From contig MU270097.1 in NCBI GenBank assembly GCA_021432635.1, forward strand, positions 124,001 through 188,000: DNA of 64,000 nt. Direction: 5' to 3'. How positions within the stretch are numbered: position 1 is the first letter of the stretch; every line of letters starts with the position of its first letter. Origin of the DNA: Thozetella sp. PMI_491. Taxonomy: Eukaryota > Ascomycota > Sordariomycetes > Chaetosphaeriales > Chaetosphaeriaceae. A program made the position numbers and the translations under genes. Below the pieces are notes generated by a model, which worked only from the letters and a program-made list of their open reading frames with translations, had not been told where the DNA came from and did not search any database. Shown in pieces: positions 45,360-56,359 of this stretch.

Positions 45360-45976
45360 GGTTGCGATGTCGTGTGGCCGGGAGCTGAGAGTGAGTGCTC
45401 GAGGTTGCCAGGAATTGCATGTCGCGATGCGCTGCGAGCTAGAAAAAATTCTAGGGCGGGCGGAATATGCCTAGTGTGCAGTTTTGATATGGAGCTTGCA
45501 GACGAGCAACCAGCTTCCACACACAAGTCTAAATAACTGCCCTGCACACCAGAACTGCCATTGAAAATACAATTCGATTCCTTTATTATTTGTGTTGAAT
45601 ACTAAAAGTGTTACTACTGCATAAAAGGGGGGTGTTGCAAGAACTAGGCGTACGATCTGGAGCATCTTTGGCTTCTATACTGCACGCGACCTCTGCTTCA
45701 CATCGGCCGGACTTGCGGACAGAGCAAACACAGCCAAATTGGACTATCCACTTGTTCAATTGTATTGGAATCATCTTCGTCAATTCAATTCCTTGTGTTA
45801 TACAGATACAAGTAAGGTCTATGAGACCCCTGCGCGGGACGGACGAGACAAGTAGCATCCCATGCTGTACCATCCCAGTCCCGGAGCGCCCTTTTGGAAC
45901 GCGTCTATCAGTTTGCCATGCCCGGTACAGCTTCAAAAACGTGTCTCCCCCCAAAAAACCCACCGTCTAGGAGGCT
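45360..45976. other. Intergenic: mL54 promoter side
   Basis: 617 bp between two tandem minus-strand mitochondrial-protein genes. No motif or gene is evident. Confidence 0.5.
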
Positions 45977-46390
45977 TTACTGCTTGGTGATGTAGTTTTG
46001 CTGCTCGCCGAGGTATCCCTTCACCCGGTTCTCCTTGAACAGCTCGAGATATCGCTCTGGTCCACTGATCAGCACAAGTAGCTTCATGGGGTATCAAAGC
46101 CGCAACCCGAGCTTTCGACGAGCCCGGAGGGCTGCTCGTGGCTGAGCCGAAAGCTCGAACTCACCTCGCAGCTTGCCGCACTTTTCCAGGTGGTTGACGC
46201 CTTCGCGGTAGTAGCACTTGCTGAGCTCTTCCCGCACTAGCCGGCCCATCATGACCTTGACCCATTGCTCCCGGATAATGGCGTCCTGAGCCTGCTTCAG
46301 CGCCTTGGTATCATCGTAGTCGACGCCATCAAAGGTTGGAGGAACCGTCGGCTTCTTCGCTAGGAAAGCGGCAGACTCGGGGGTCGGCAT
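45977..46390 (-). CDS. NADH:ubiquinone oxidoreductase 12-kDa subunit (fungal complex I, NDUFB10/PDSW-type)
   Basis: Exons 46390-46165 and 46056-45977 join over a 108-bp intron (GTGAGT...CAG) to 101 residues. The start MPTPESAAFLAKKPTVPPTF and the core IIREQWVKVMMGRLVREELS, KCYYREGVNHLEKCGKLRER, YLELFKENRVKGYLGEQQNY match the fungal 12-kDa complex I subunit (Neurospora nuo-12.3) as I remember it. The two cysteines in CYYREGVNHLEKC fit a disulfide-bonded intermembrane-space accessory subunit. No cleavable presequence is seen. I place it in the NDUFB10 family from memory, with less certainty than the complex I assignment. Confidence 0.85.
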
Positions 46391-46980
46391 GGCGGCTGTC
46401 GTGTATCAAATTAAAAACCGCCAAAGTTCGCTTTTTGTCTCGCGGAGGGCAATTGGCTTCGTTCGACGCGAAGCGGAGTGCGTGTCGCTGGAGTGAGATC
46501 TTGGTGCCGACGGATGGGAGCAAAACGTATGTCGTCCTCGAAAGCACTCAAGTTGCCGGTGGGTCGACCTGTCTCTCAATGCCTTATATTTGAGGCATCG
46601 AATATTTCGAAAGCCGTGCACTCCCAGTTTTGCCAGTGCAGGAACACCGGGCTATTTCGCAGACACTAACGGCGCTACTTCGCATTACCCCACTTCCCTG
46701 CGCCAAGATTTCAGGCCCTCTCACCGCCTTCGAACCGACTCTGCTCCTACGAGCCTTCCCCACTACGGCATTACGGCGGAAAAAAAAAATCCAAGCGATA
46801 AGAATTTTTTTTGAAGGGTCCTCGAGTCCAACCACTTTTTTTTTTCCTGCCATATAAGTGCCCCTCGCCCTCGAGAGATTTTCTCCCTTCACCTCCCCTT
46901 TACACCACTCTGTTACCATTTGGCATCCGTAAATAATACCCCTCACCCCTTCATTTTCACAAGCCACAACCTCTTTCGGC
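46391..46980. promoter_or_regulatory. Divergent promoter region, complex I subunit / nucleolin-like
   Basis: 590 bp between divergent starts. On the + side a TTATATTTG word (46584) and a CATATAAGTG word (46850-46859) precede a CT-rich leader (46860-46980), a common layout before highly expressed fungal genes. A and T runs of 8-9 bases lie at 46783-46845. Confidence 0.55.
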
Positions 46981-48469
46981 ATGGGTAAATCAAAGGAGCT
47001 CAAGGCGGCCAAGGCCACCAAGGTCACCAAGGCCAAAGCCCCCGTCGAGGTCAAGAAGGCTGTCGCCGAGCCTGTCAAGCCTACCAAGGCGCAGAAGAAG
47101 TCCAAGCGTGACGAGTCTTCTGATGATGACAGCGAGGACGAGTCCGAGGAGGAGAACTCGGACGACGACTCGGACGACAGCGCCGAAGATGATTCTTCGT
47201 CTGACGACGACTCGGACGCTTCCGAGGATGAGAAGAAGCCGGTTGCCAACGGCGTCAATGGCAAGGCCAAGACTAACGGAGCTGAGACCTCCGACTCGTC
47301 TGACTCGTCTGATGATGAGGATGATGAGGACGAGAAGCCGGCTGCCAAGGCGAACGGTGTGAACGGCAAGGCTAAGGCCGACGAGAGTGTACGCATACCA
47401 CCGTGACGTGTGATGACATTTTCATACCATCTTGCTAACATCCTATCGCCAGTCCGAGGAGGATGATGACGATGATGACGATGATAGCTCGGACGACTCC
47501 GAGGACTCTGACTCCGAGGAGAAGTCCGAAGACGCCGCCCCTGCTCCCTCCAAGAAGCGGAAGGCCGAGGAGGAGGCTCAGGAGACCCCGGTTAAGAAGG
47601 CCAAGACGACTGAGGATAAGAGCGCCACCCTCTGGGTCGGCAACCTTGGCTGGGGCGTTGATGACGACCGCCTGTTCGAGGAGTTTAAGAGCTTCGGTGA
47701 GGTGGTCAGCGCCCGTGTGGTGACCGATAGGGACTCGGGCAGGTCTCGTGGCTTCGGCTACGTCGACTTCGGCGATCCCGAGTCTGCCGAGAAGGCTTAC
47801 AATGCCATGAACGGCACTCATGTTGATGGTCGGGAGCTCCGCCTCGATTTCGCCTCGAAGCGGGCTGACTCGACCCCGGGCAACAACGACCGCGCTGGTG
47901 ACCGCGCGAAGAAGTATGGCGACAGCGTTAGCGCCGAGAGCGACACCTTGTTCGTCGGCAACATTCCTTTCTCTGCCGACGAGGAGGCTATATCGGCCTT
48001 CTTCAACGAAGCGGCTCCTGTGAAGAGCCTCCGCCTGCCTACGGACATGTGAGTTGATCCTTCGTACTAGCCATCAGGTGCATTGCTAACGGCTTCGCTC
48101 AGGGAGACCCAACGTCCCAAGGGCTTTGGCTATGTGACGTTCGAGTCAGTCGAGGACGCGAAGACTGCCTTCCAGCAGCTTAACGGAGCTGATTTGAATG
48201 GTCGTGCCGTGCGACTTGACTACGCTCAGGCCCGTGACAACAACGGAGGCGGCCGTGGTGGTGGTGGTGGCGGTTTCGGCGGCCGCGGTGGCGGTCGGGG
48301 TGGCCGTGGTGGTGGCTTCGGCGGTGGCCGTGGAGGTGGCGGCTTCGGTGGCGGCCGTGGAGGCGGCGGCTTCGGCGGCGGCCGTGGAGGCGGCCGTGGA
48401 GGTGGCCGTGGTGGTTTCGGCGGTGGCCGCGGTGGTGGCGGCTTCCAGGGCAAGAAGACCACGTTCTAA
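46981..48469 (+). CDS. Nucleolin-like nucleolar protein (NSR1/Gar2 type)
   Basis: Three exons, 46981-47388, 47453-48048 and 48103-48469, give 456 residues; introns are 64 and 54 bp. The layout is that of nucleolin: a basic start (MGKSKELKAAKATKV), acidic Ser/Asp blocks alternating with Lys-rich segments (residues 40-170), RRM1 at about 193-268 (TLWVGNLGWG, SRGFGYVDF), RRM2 at about 300-375 (TLFVGNIPFS, PKGFGYVTF), and a C-terminal RGG domain (384-450) ending FQGKKTTF. Proteins of this family act in pre-rRNA processing and small-subunit assembly in the nucleolus. The RGG part is a near-tandem GGRGGGGF repeat at DNA level and may vary in length between strains. Confidence 0.93.
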
Positions 48470-49759
48470 GAACGTGCGTAGCCGCACAGAGAGGACCATT
48501 CCCGAGGGCTCTTTTCAGATCAAACAGTGGGTGCCGTGGGCTTCGTGGGTTGTTGGCTTTTGAATCTTTACACTCCCCTCTGCGGGAGGCGTGGGCTTTG
48601 AGAGGACATGATACCTGAGGGCTTAATTCTGACTGTGAGCTGGTTGCTTCCAAGCAACTCTGAGGGGCGGGCTGCTTACTTGAACACAAGCAAGCACACG
48701 ACTATGCCAGAGGGGGCATATCGTGGCTACCATTGCCTAGCACGCTGAAAAGTATGCAGGCCACCAGATGGGTTTCTTGCGTGGGCTCGTGGGCTATCTG
48801 ATATGAAGTTGGCGAGAAGCCTCTTATGCCTGCCTCCAGGCATCTTGAGGTGGACCAAGCTTCAGTCGCGGAACGCTACCGAGGGCTCTTTTCTTTTTCG
48901 CTGTGGGAATACAAAAGCACTGTCATTTTAAGAGGGATTGGCGCATCTGAGGGCATATTACAAACTTTCATCACTCGACGATAATCCCATCCCTGCTGCG
49001 GGGGGATGGAAGCGGGGTCCTTACTACTAGTATTCGGTTGATCACAAATGGTTTCGGCCGGTAAGTCCACCATACCTAGTTGCCCAGCTCTCCCCTGCCT
49101 TATCACCGGATACCCCGTACTCTACTTAGTCTTGAGAATTGAACGACGCTCTTGAACATACTATATGCAAACTCCGACGCAGTGAAAACATGGTCCTTTC
49201 ATCTTTGTGCAGCCTGTAGCCCCTCCACCCCCGACATCGCCCCCTTTAGTTAGATGCACATTGCCGTGGTGGTGAATTCCTAGAATACCGTAAGACAAAA
49301 GTTATAACCACAAGCTTATAGGCAAGGAAGGCCAGCTAAGAGATGTGCACTTCGCTGGAGTACGATGAGAGCACAATGGAGTCGCCTCACATGCCTACCA
49401 GATGAGAGTGCGCCGAGCGTAGTGATCAAAAGTATTCTTGCCATACTACCGAAAGACACAAACCAACCCGCCAAACTAGCACCGATTCCGTGTTTATATG
49501 AACCCCCAAACCATTCCTCATCGCGTCGTATCGACTCGTTGCCATCCTTCGATATTACCTCGATGCAGCATTGTGGTATCTCCTAGCCCCTATCAACTCG
49601 CATAATGCAAATTCCACGCCCCAAAAAATGTTTAATCCGTCAATAGGCCCTCCCGCCTGCAAAACGAGACCATTGAACTCCTGCCGACCCCTCATATTCT
49701 TGTATCACTTCTGTGTCTCCCCATGAGTCCTGGTTCCTGGTCGAGGGCCTGCGGCGGTC
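48470..49759. other. Intergenic between convergent genes
   Basis: About 1.3 kb with no recognisable gene. The first 150 bp are the likely 3' UTR of the nucleolin-like gene. No RNA gene is recognised. Confidence 0.5.
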
Positions 49760-51142
49760 CTAAGCCACGACGCTCCTCACGGCCCCCCACCGAAAGCGCT
49801 TCAGCGTTCCAGTTCCGGTCGACCGGACCAGTTCGCTGCCGCAACTTGCTGCCGACGCATTACCGGCAGCACTGCTGATGCCGACGCCGAGGGCACCTTC
49901 CTGACGTCCAACTTCTCTCCCGATGACGTAGCCCGCGCCAAAGCCAACCACCGAGACCAGCACGACAACTCCAGCACTGACGACCCAGGTGAGCAGCGTG
50001 GGGCTGATGTACGAGACCGACTCGGCATCGACGATTGCACTAGTGCGCTTCTTCTTGGTAGCTCGCGAGGACTTGCCCTGCGGCGTCGCAGCCCGCTTGC
50101 CCTTGTCGGCTGCCGTGGCAGCCTCACGCTCGCGGCTCGAGGCTGATGCAGGGCCGCTTGGGGCGCTTGAGTTGGATGCTGTCCTTTCACCCTCAGGTTT
50201 ACGGAGCGGACCCGCCGCCCTCGTAGGTGAGCCGACCATGAGTTCGGACTCGGGGACAAGCCGAAGCTCCATCGGCTGGGAACTCGGCATCACGCCGGTG
50301 CCAACGCCTGACGGGCCAGCGGGATGGCCGTCCTTCTTAGGGAGACCACCGACTGCCGCGGCACAGGACAGCAGAGTAGTGAGGGAAGCACGCAGGGCAG
50401 CGTCGTTGTCGGCACGGTAAGAAGGAGACATGAAATTCGGTCCACGATGGGAACGGGTATGAGAGCGTTGAGAGAAGGACGGGCGGTGATGTGGTGAGTG
50501 CGACGGGATGGCGGAGCTAGCCGAGTGGCGGTGTGTTAGGTGGGATGGCGGGTGCGAGAAAGCGTTCGGCTGTGGCCTGAAGTTCGGCGAGTTGGACGGA
50601 CGGCCCAAGGCGGTCGCGTTCTCGTCATCGTCGTCGTCCTCCGAGTCTGACTCTATCGCCGACCGTATGGCGGTCGGCTGGGGGCGAAGGCTAGCCGCGG
50701 GGTGGTTGTTCTCGGTCGAGCTAGTCATGACCCTGTCCTCTTCGCTCTCTGTCTCTTCATATTCCTCCTGGCTGCTCGCTCCGGCTTGCGCAGCGGCTTG
50801 GCTCACGATGTATGACCGGGGCATAGGCTGGGGTGGGTGCAGACGTCTCCTTCCCCTGGGGTAGGAGCTATTGCCGACGCGGAGGCCGGTGGTAACGATC
50901 TCATCTCCGATAGAAGATAAGGACGACGAGGATGGCTGGGACGCTATTTCCACCCAAGATTCTGCATACGTGAGTGCCTGTTCTGAGGTGGTTTCCTGGT
51001 CCGGGTTGGACGACTGACCATCATTGCGTCGGTGTAGGGACGCGGCGTTTGATCGGGCGACCGTCTCGGACATGCCACCTTGCTGCCAAGCCTGGCTCGC
51101 TCGCTCGTCCGGTTGGGGCGCCTGGGAGCCGGAGGGAGACAT
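49760..51142 (-). CDS. Conserved-looking disordered protein with one C-terminal membrane span
   Basis: A single exon of 460 residues from ATG 51142 (MSPSGSQAPQPDERASQAWQ). The first 375 residues are Ser/Pro/Asp-rich and disordered, with acidic clusters (ESDSEDDDDDEN) and a His/Ser-rich stretch. A predicted transmembrane helix lies at about 382-407 (TWVVSAGVVVLVSVVGFGAG), preceded by a basic patch (RATKKKRTSA) and followed by about 50 residues. ESWVEIAS near residue 60 could be a short linear motif of the kind found in adaptor proteins. I do not recognise the family. The topology suggests a membrane-tethered adaptor or regulator with a large cytosolic domain. Confidence 0.75.
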   Translation of the reverse strand: MSPSGSQAPQPDERASQAWQQGGMSETVARSNAASLHRRNDGQSSNPDQETTSEQALTYAESWVEIASQPSSSSLSSIGDEIVTTGLRVGNSSYPRGRRRLHPPQPMPRSYIVSQAAAQAGASSQEEYEETESEEDRVMTSSTENNHPAASLRPQPTAIRSAIESDSEDDDDDENATALGRPSNSPNFRPQPNAFSHPPSHLTHRHSASSAIPSHSPHHRPSFSQRSHTRSHRGPNFMSPSYRADNDAALRASLTTLLSCAAAVGGLPKKDGHPAGPSGVGTGVMPSSQPMELRLVPESELMVGSPTRAAGPLRKPEGERTASNSSAPSGPASASSREREAATAADKGKRAATPQGKSSRATKKKRTSAIVDAESVSYISPTLLTWVVSAGVVVLVSVVGFGAGYVIGREVGRQEGALGVGISSAAGNASAASCGSELVRSTGTGTLKRFRWGAVRSVVA

Positions 51143-54077
51143 AGCGAAGGATGCCTGGCAGGTTGAGAATGGAAAGGTGAGGGGCAGTAAGACAGGACGG
51201 AGAGGGTAAAGAAAGGACGGCGGAAATCAAGTCAGGCGACTAGTGACGCCCCAACAAAGCGGCGTCGGCAATGAGGTGCTCCCTTGTCGTACTGTTATGC
51301 CCCGCGATCGCCGCCCCGCTGGAACCCTGGAAACCCTGGGCACTGGAAATGTCGCAAGCGATAAGGTCGGAAGCGGGAATGGGCCCGGGCAAGGAGGAGT
51401 TGCCGTTATGTAGCAGAGAGAGAGGAGGTGAAGGAGAGAAAGGGGTTCGCGCTGTGTCGCGAAGAATTGCGCAGGACAGCGACAAGACGATGTCGGACTA
51501 GTAAAGCCTGACCGCCTTCCCGCCAGGGTGCATCCTGAAGGCTGAAGGGAGGTTGGCGGCTGTTGGGGGAAGCGGCTTTGCTGTCTGTCTGTTTTGGCGG
51601 GGCGAAAGCAAGTGCGTGCCAGAAGTGGGAACCCCCTCTAATCCTCTCTGATGCGCAGTAGCCACCAGGCGGATGCAGCGGTGGGCGTGACCCACCCACG
51701 GGCGCACTTCGAGGGGCATGCGCCAGGTGGGCCTGGTTGGCTTGGTTGGGTTTCTTCAGCGGGGGAGAGGGCGTCTTCCCTACGAAGTAAGGTAATCCTG
51801 GCCTCTCCTCCAATGACCAAGGCCCTCCCACCACTGTGTGGGCCCGACGGGGTCCCCAAGGGATGGCGTGATTGGCGGAGAGACAACGGCCTTCAGAGAC
51901 GAATGAGATGACGTAGTGCGTTTGGCGAATGCCTCTGTGCTGTTACCTCTCCGGAGGCGGGCTGGTGGGGTAGTGGCGTGGTTCGCAGCTGCCGACCGCG
52001 AGCTCCTCTTTCCTGGCTCGGGGCCTGCACGGTGTGCACCTGGACGGTAGCGGTAAAAAGGTGCAGACGGGGAGGGTGTCACGAAGGAAACGATGCCATT
52101 TCCACGGGCCCGATAAGCACCCCGGCAGTCATAAACCAAAGCGCTGCTCACGGTTTTGTTCCTGACCGTAGCTAGGCCGGTAGGCATGCAGGCAGCCATA
52201 CACATGAGTGCTGCGTGAGGCCTGGGGCGGTCGATCAGGCGGGCTGTGCCTGTTCCCATGATTTCCGTGATGCCACAAACTCGTCACCATCTGGTACAAC
52301 TGTCATCCACCCAGCATGCGCACCGCCATGAAACAAACCTTGGGCTAATCCATCCCGCCTTGTCCGCCTACCGCCCGCGAAACAAGCGTACGCTAGCAGT
52401 CGGGCCACCAGTTTTTGGGTAGACGGGATGTAGATCCGCCCGCCAGGCTAAAGTCGGGCGCGGGAGCCGAATAACTGCTGTGCATCATCTCGACCCCGGA
52501 CGGCCGGGCTGGCTGCACGTGCCATGCCTGCAAGACCCTGCCCTCCAAGGGCATCGTCGATGATGTTGTCGACTTTGGTGCGTCGCGAGCGAAACGAGCA
52601 CCTCTTCCCACCGAGCGTCTCGAGCCCGCGCGAGAGCAGGATACAAATGAGTCTGCGCGACCGCCCTCTTCTGCCGTGGTTTCGCCTTCATCCCGAAATT
52701 TGGCGACCAAGTCATGTTCAAAGGCTAGGCCGGCCCGAGGCGCAGAAGCATGTTGGACAGCAGCGACACTGCCTAACAAGTGTCTGCCCTCCCCCCCTTC
52801 CCCCTCTCTCCGGGAAGAGGGGCAGCGGTGTGTGGCCGGGATGCCAGAGCCCGCGCGCCGTGGCTCGTTTATTTTTCGCGCATTCCCCTAGTCCGTGGAC
52901 AATCTCGAACCGGGAGCGAAACAAGTTGTACGCCTCGTGTGCTCGTCGCTTGACCTGGCAATCTGGGGCTCACCCTGCTCTTTTCGGCTGGTTGGTTGGC
53001 AGGGTGGCCGCCGGTTAAGTGAGTAAAATAAGTGCCGGCCGAGACGTGTCGTCGTCCTGGCTTGCGAGCCTAGAAGACGGAGAGAGTCGCTCACCTGCGC
53101 CTCACAGGAGAAGCGGGTGCCTTTCAGGGACGTCTCGATCGTCGATATCTGCCACGGTCTGGCTCCCTCTTGGTCGACTTCGTCCGTGGACTAGACTCCA
53201 ATGGCATAATGCTAGCGATCGTCATCGTGCATCTACTCGAGATGGAAAAGGGGAATTGGAATTTGTGATAGCGTGGCCAGCAGAGAGCAAAATCTGGGGC
53301 GGTCCAGGGGCTATGTGCAGGTACAAGGTGTACTTCTGCTGCATACTCCCCCCTGACCGACAGCTTCTAGAATCTTAAAAGTAACCTAGGGTTCTCGGCG
53401 GCGCGAGGCCCAGCGCCCATGTGTGACTTCCCGTGCGGAAGAGGCCTGGCTGCCGGTGCTTGCTAAAGGGCAGGGAGGGCATGTGTAACTCGCCCGGACA
53501 GCGCGCCCGGCTTAGTAGAGGCAGTCCCGTTACACACATCCTATCTAGCCCTTACCAAAGCAAATCACTCAGCTTAGTTACCTATAGGTCCTACAGTCGC
53601 CTACTGCTAGGAGCCTGTCTGTGGCAGCAAGCTTACACCAGCCGAGGTCCGGGGGGGGGATATCTACACCACGCGCCGTCGCCCGGCACGCCACCCCTCG
53701 TCACGGAAAAGACGGGGAGGCGAGAGGAGCAGAGCACCCAAAGCATGTGGGAGTGAGCTAATACCTGAGCAATGCGGCTCTTCCATGCGCACCCTGCAAA
53801 GAGACTCCAGACCCTATCTGTGGGTGGCATCTGGGAGCGCACGAGGGGGAGGGTCGGCCAATTAAACCTGCAGCAAACGGCGGGATGGGTGCTGTCCGAC
53901 CCCGCGCCTGCATTGTCGCCAGTCGTGATCGACAGCTCGGTGGTGTTGTCGGGCCTATATATATTACTACCGTCGAGGAATATCTTGATGCACACCGTCG
54001 TTCTCCTGGAGTTGATGGACGCCGATAGGCGTCGAGGCTGCAATCTAACCCCCTAGCATGCGCAAACCACACCCGCG
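51143..54077. other. 2.9-kb divergent intergenic region
   Basis: Lies between the divergent membrane-protein gene and the disordered orphan. Open frames on both strands (e.g. 51780-52259, 52524-53018) have no conserved motifs and biased composition. A TATATATA word near 53957 lies about 115 bp before the ATG at 54078 and may be its TATA box. Confidence 0.5.
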
Positions 54078-55600
54078 ATGTCGCCATCCAACCGGGAGAA
54101 GAAGGGTGCGCGAGACGATGGTGGGAAGGATAGTCATAAGCCCGCAGGCGGCGTGAAGGTGCGAAAAGGAAGCCAAGAGGACCCTACGCATCACCCCAGA
54201 AAGGGGCAGCATGGGCAACACAACTGGCCCCAACCGGATCAAGGCAGCAACTACGACGACGCATATGCCCCCCAGTACCCCGATAGCTATCAGTATGGTC
54301 GTAATCCCGCAGAGTATCAGCAAGGCAGCCCTTTATTTCAACCATACCCACTCCCCCCACGCGATGACAGCAGATACGATCCATTCTATGACTTGCCCGA
54401 GGACCAACAGGTACCTAAGAGCGACAAGCCCGGCACGAAGCGGAAGACGAAGGATACCAGAGCCGGCGTCTTTGAAAGTCAACAAGACGAGTATTACCCA
54501 CCCCCCGTGAACTCCGGAAACCCCTACGGATCAGTAGACGTTATGCCACGTCACTCACACTCCCACCATCCCGCCATGCCGGGTGGAGACCCATATCCTG
54601 ATCGTACAGGTGGCCATGCGCAGGCTGAGACCCATGATGGGTATGATATGGGTGACTTGCAAGAAGCACTAGCGCAGTCTGTACAGACCCGCTACGGAGA
54701 GCAAGCACAAGGAGGAGGGGAACCATCTTCTCAAGGAAAGGCAGGCCATGGTCTTGGGAAGCATTCAACGTCCAGGGACATAACGGCAACGCCCGATGGA
54801 CCTAGCGGAACGATTCAGGGTGGTGCAGGCAGCGCAGAGCTCTCAGATCCGAGCATGTGGGACTACCCGTCGGGACAGGACAATCCCGATTTATGGAACC
54901 GGGAGGAATACCAACATGAGTCTTCGCAGGCCGCTCACCAGCCTAAGGGAAAGGGGAAAGCGCCGCAAAAGAAGCATCAGTCGAAAGCATCCCAAGCGAG
55001 CAACACATCCCAGAGTGACCCTCGCGCTCTTGCAGGATCTGAAGTGGACTGGAGATCTCCCGAGTTTGAAGATGACACATTGTATTTTGACGGTAGTGGT
55101 GCAATGCTGCCGCAAGCAGCCAGCCATACGTCGAGCCACTCGGCCGAGAAGAAGAGGGCGGCAAAGGGCAAGGATGTGATGCCATCCAAAGGGGGTGATA
55201 ATACGTTCCACGATTACCCGGCTGGCGACGAAGCCGAAGGCGCCATGCTCGATCCACTGTCGGAACAAGATCTTGAGCCTCCTGGCACGCAGGGGCCGCA
55301 GATACCGCAAGGAACCGATGACAACAACGAGGCCAACCCCTACCCCGGGATGCATTTCGCTTACGGAGGAGACCCACGAATAGCTCCTAGCTATGAAGAG
55401 CAGCAATACTATGGCCAAACATGGGATACTACGGGCTACCCTGATATGCCAGAATATCAACCAGGCCAATATGAAGGTAAGAAGCCCATCCCTAATCCCA
55501 AGATAATCTAGACCTCATGCTAACGGACCTCTAATCACAAGAGCCAAGAAAGAAGGACAAGACGAACAGGAAAGAGCCCAGAAACAAGAAGAGGAGCTGA
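54078..55600 (+). CDS. Disordered hydrophilic protein of unknown function
   Basis: Exons 54078-55476 and 55542-55600 join over a 65-bp intron to 485 residues. The protein is rich in Gln, Asp, Pro, Gly and Tyr, with no hydrophobic segment. It has repeated Tyr-Pro/Asp elements (DDAYAPQYPDSYQYGRNP, PYPLPPRDDSRYDPFYDLP), a Lys-rich PKGKGKAPQKKHQSK patch, and a basic C-terminus supplied by exon 2 (EPRKKDKTNRKEPRNKKRS). The intron has a GTAAGA donor, a GCTAAC branch site and an AAG acceptor (55541). Unspliced, the frame would stop ten codons later without the basic tail. I do not recognise a family. The composition suggests a scaffold or a nuclear or condensate-type protein, but that is only a guess. 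Confidence 0.7.
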
Positions 55601-56359
55601 TGCTGGTCTTATATCTCACTACCAGACCTTGTTTCTTTCCTTCCCTCTCCTCCTGCGCCAGTTCACTTTTGGCCCCACTGCCCCTTTTTATTATTTACTT
55701 TCCACAGCACGACCTCCGTTTTTATCAGCCTCACAATGCTCCGTCCATCTTCGTTTCGCCTGCTCTTTGGAAACCATGCGTTTCTTTTTCTTCTTCATCT
55801 ATACCTGTTTTCTCTTCTTGTATCTTCTCCCGACGGCCAACCCTATCCCGAGGTCAGGGAGGGCTGAAACGCTCTCCAACTTACGTTAAACAACCAGTAG
55901 GAGGATACCTTAGGGCACTTCCGCAAACGTTGCTCCCATCTGATTCGGCACCTTCAAATTGGATACTTGAATTTTCCTTCTTATAATGATATTTCCTTCT
56001 TTCGAAATTGGCGACACATGTCAAAGCGGGCATTACCAGATTGCAAAGGAGGAAATTGCCCGCAAATATGCAACCAGTAACCAACGTTGTGAGCTACGCT
56101 GACGGAAAGGGAGGCCGAAGCTCCGCTAGTACTGCGATACGTGTCTTCCAAGTCATGTTTAGGAATACAAACCAAATTGAACACGCAGAATATCCTCTCG
56201 GTCCAGTCGTTTGCTATTGTATGGGACGGAGAAAAAGACCAGCGCAAGCCGGCGACAGCCTTTCTCGGTAGTCGTAAAGCATCTATAACTATACATCGCG
56301 CTGAAGGCTCCTCAGCTTAGCGTGCACGACGCAGTGTCCATTCTTGGTCTCTGCTCTCC
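55601..56359. other. Intergenic between convergent genes
   Basis: Starts with a CT- and T-rich stretch (55610-55850), probably 3' UTR of the disordered gene. Nothing else is recognised. Confidence 0.5.

Noticed and set aside
48146-48499. Ala/Thr-rich and Pro-rich frames opposite the nucleolin-like gene
   Set aside because: They mirror the GGN repeats of the RGG domain on the other strand.
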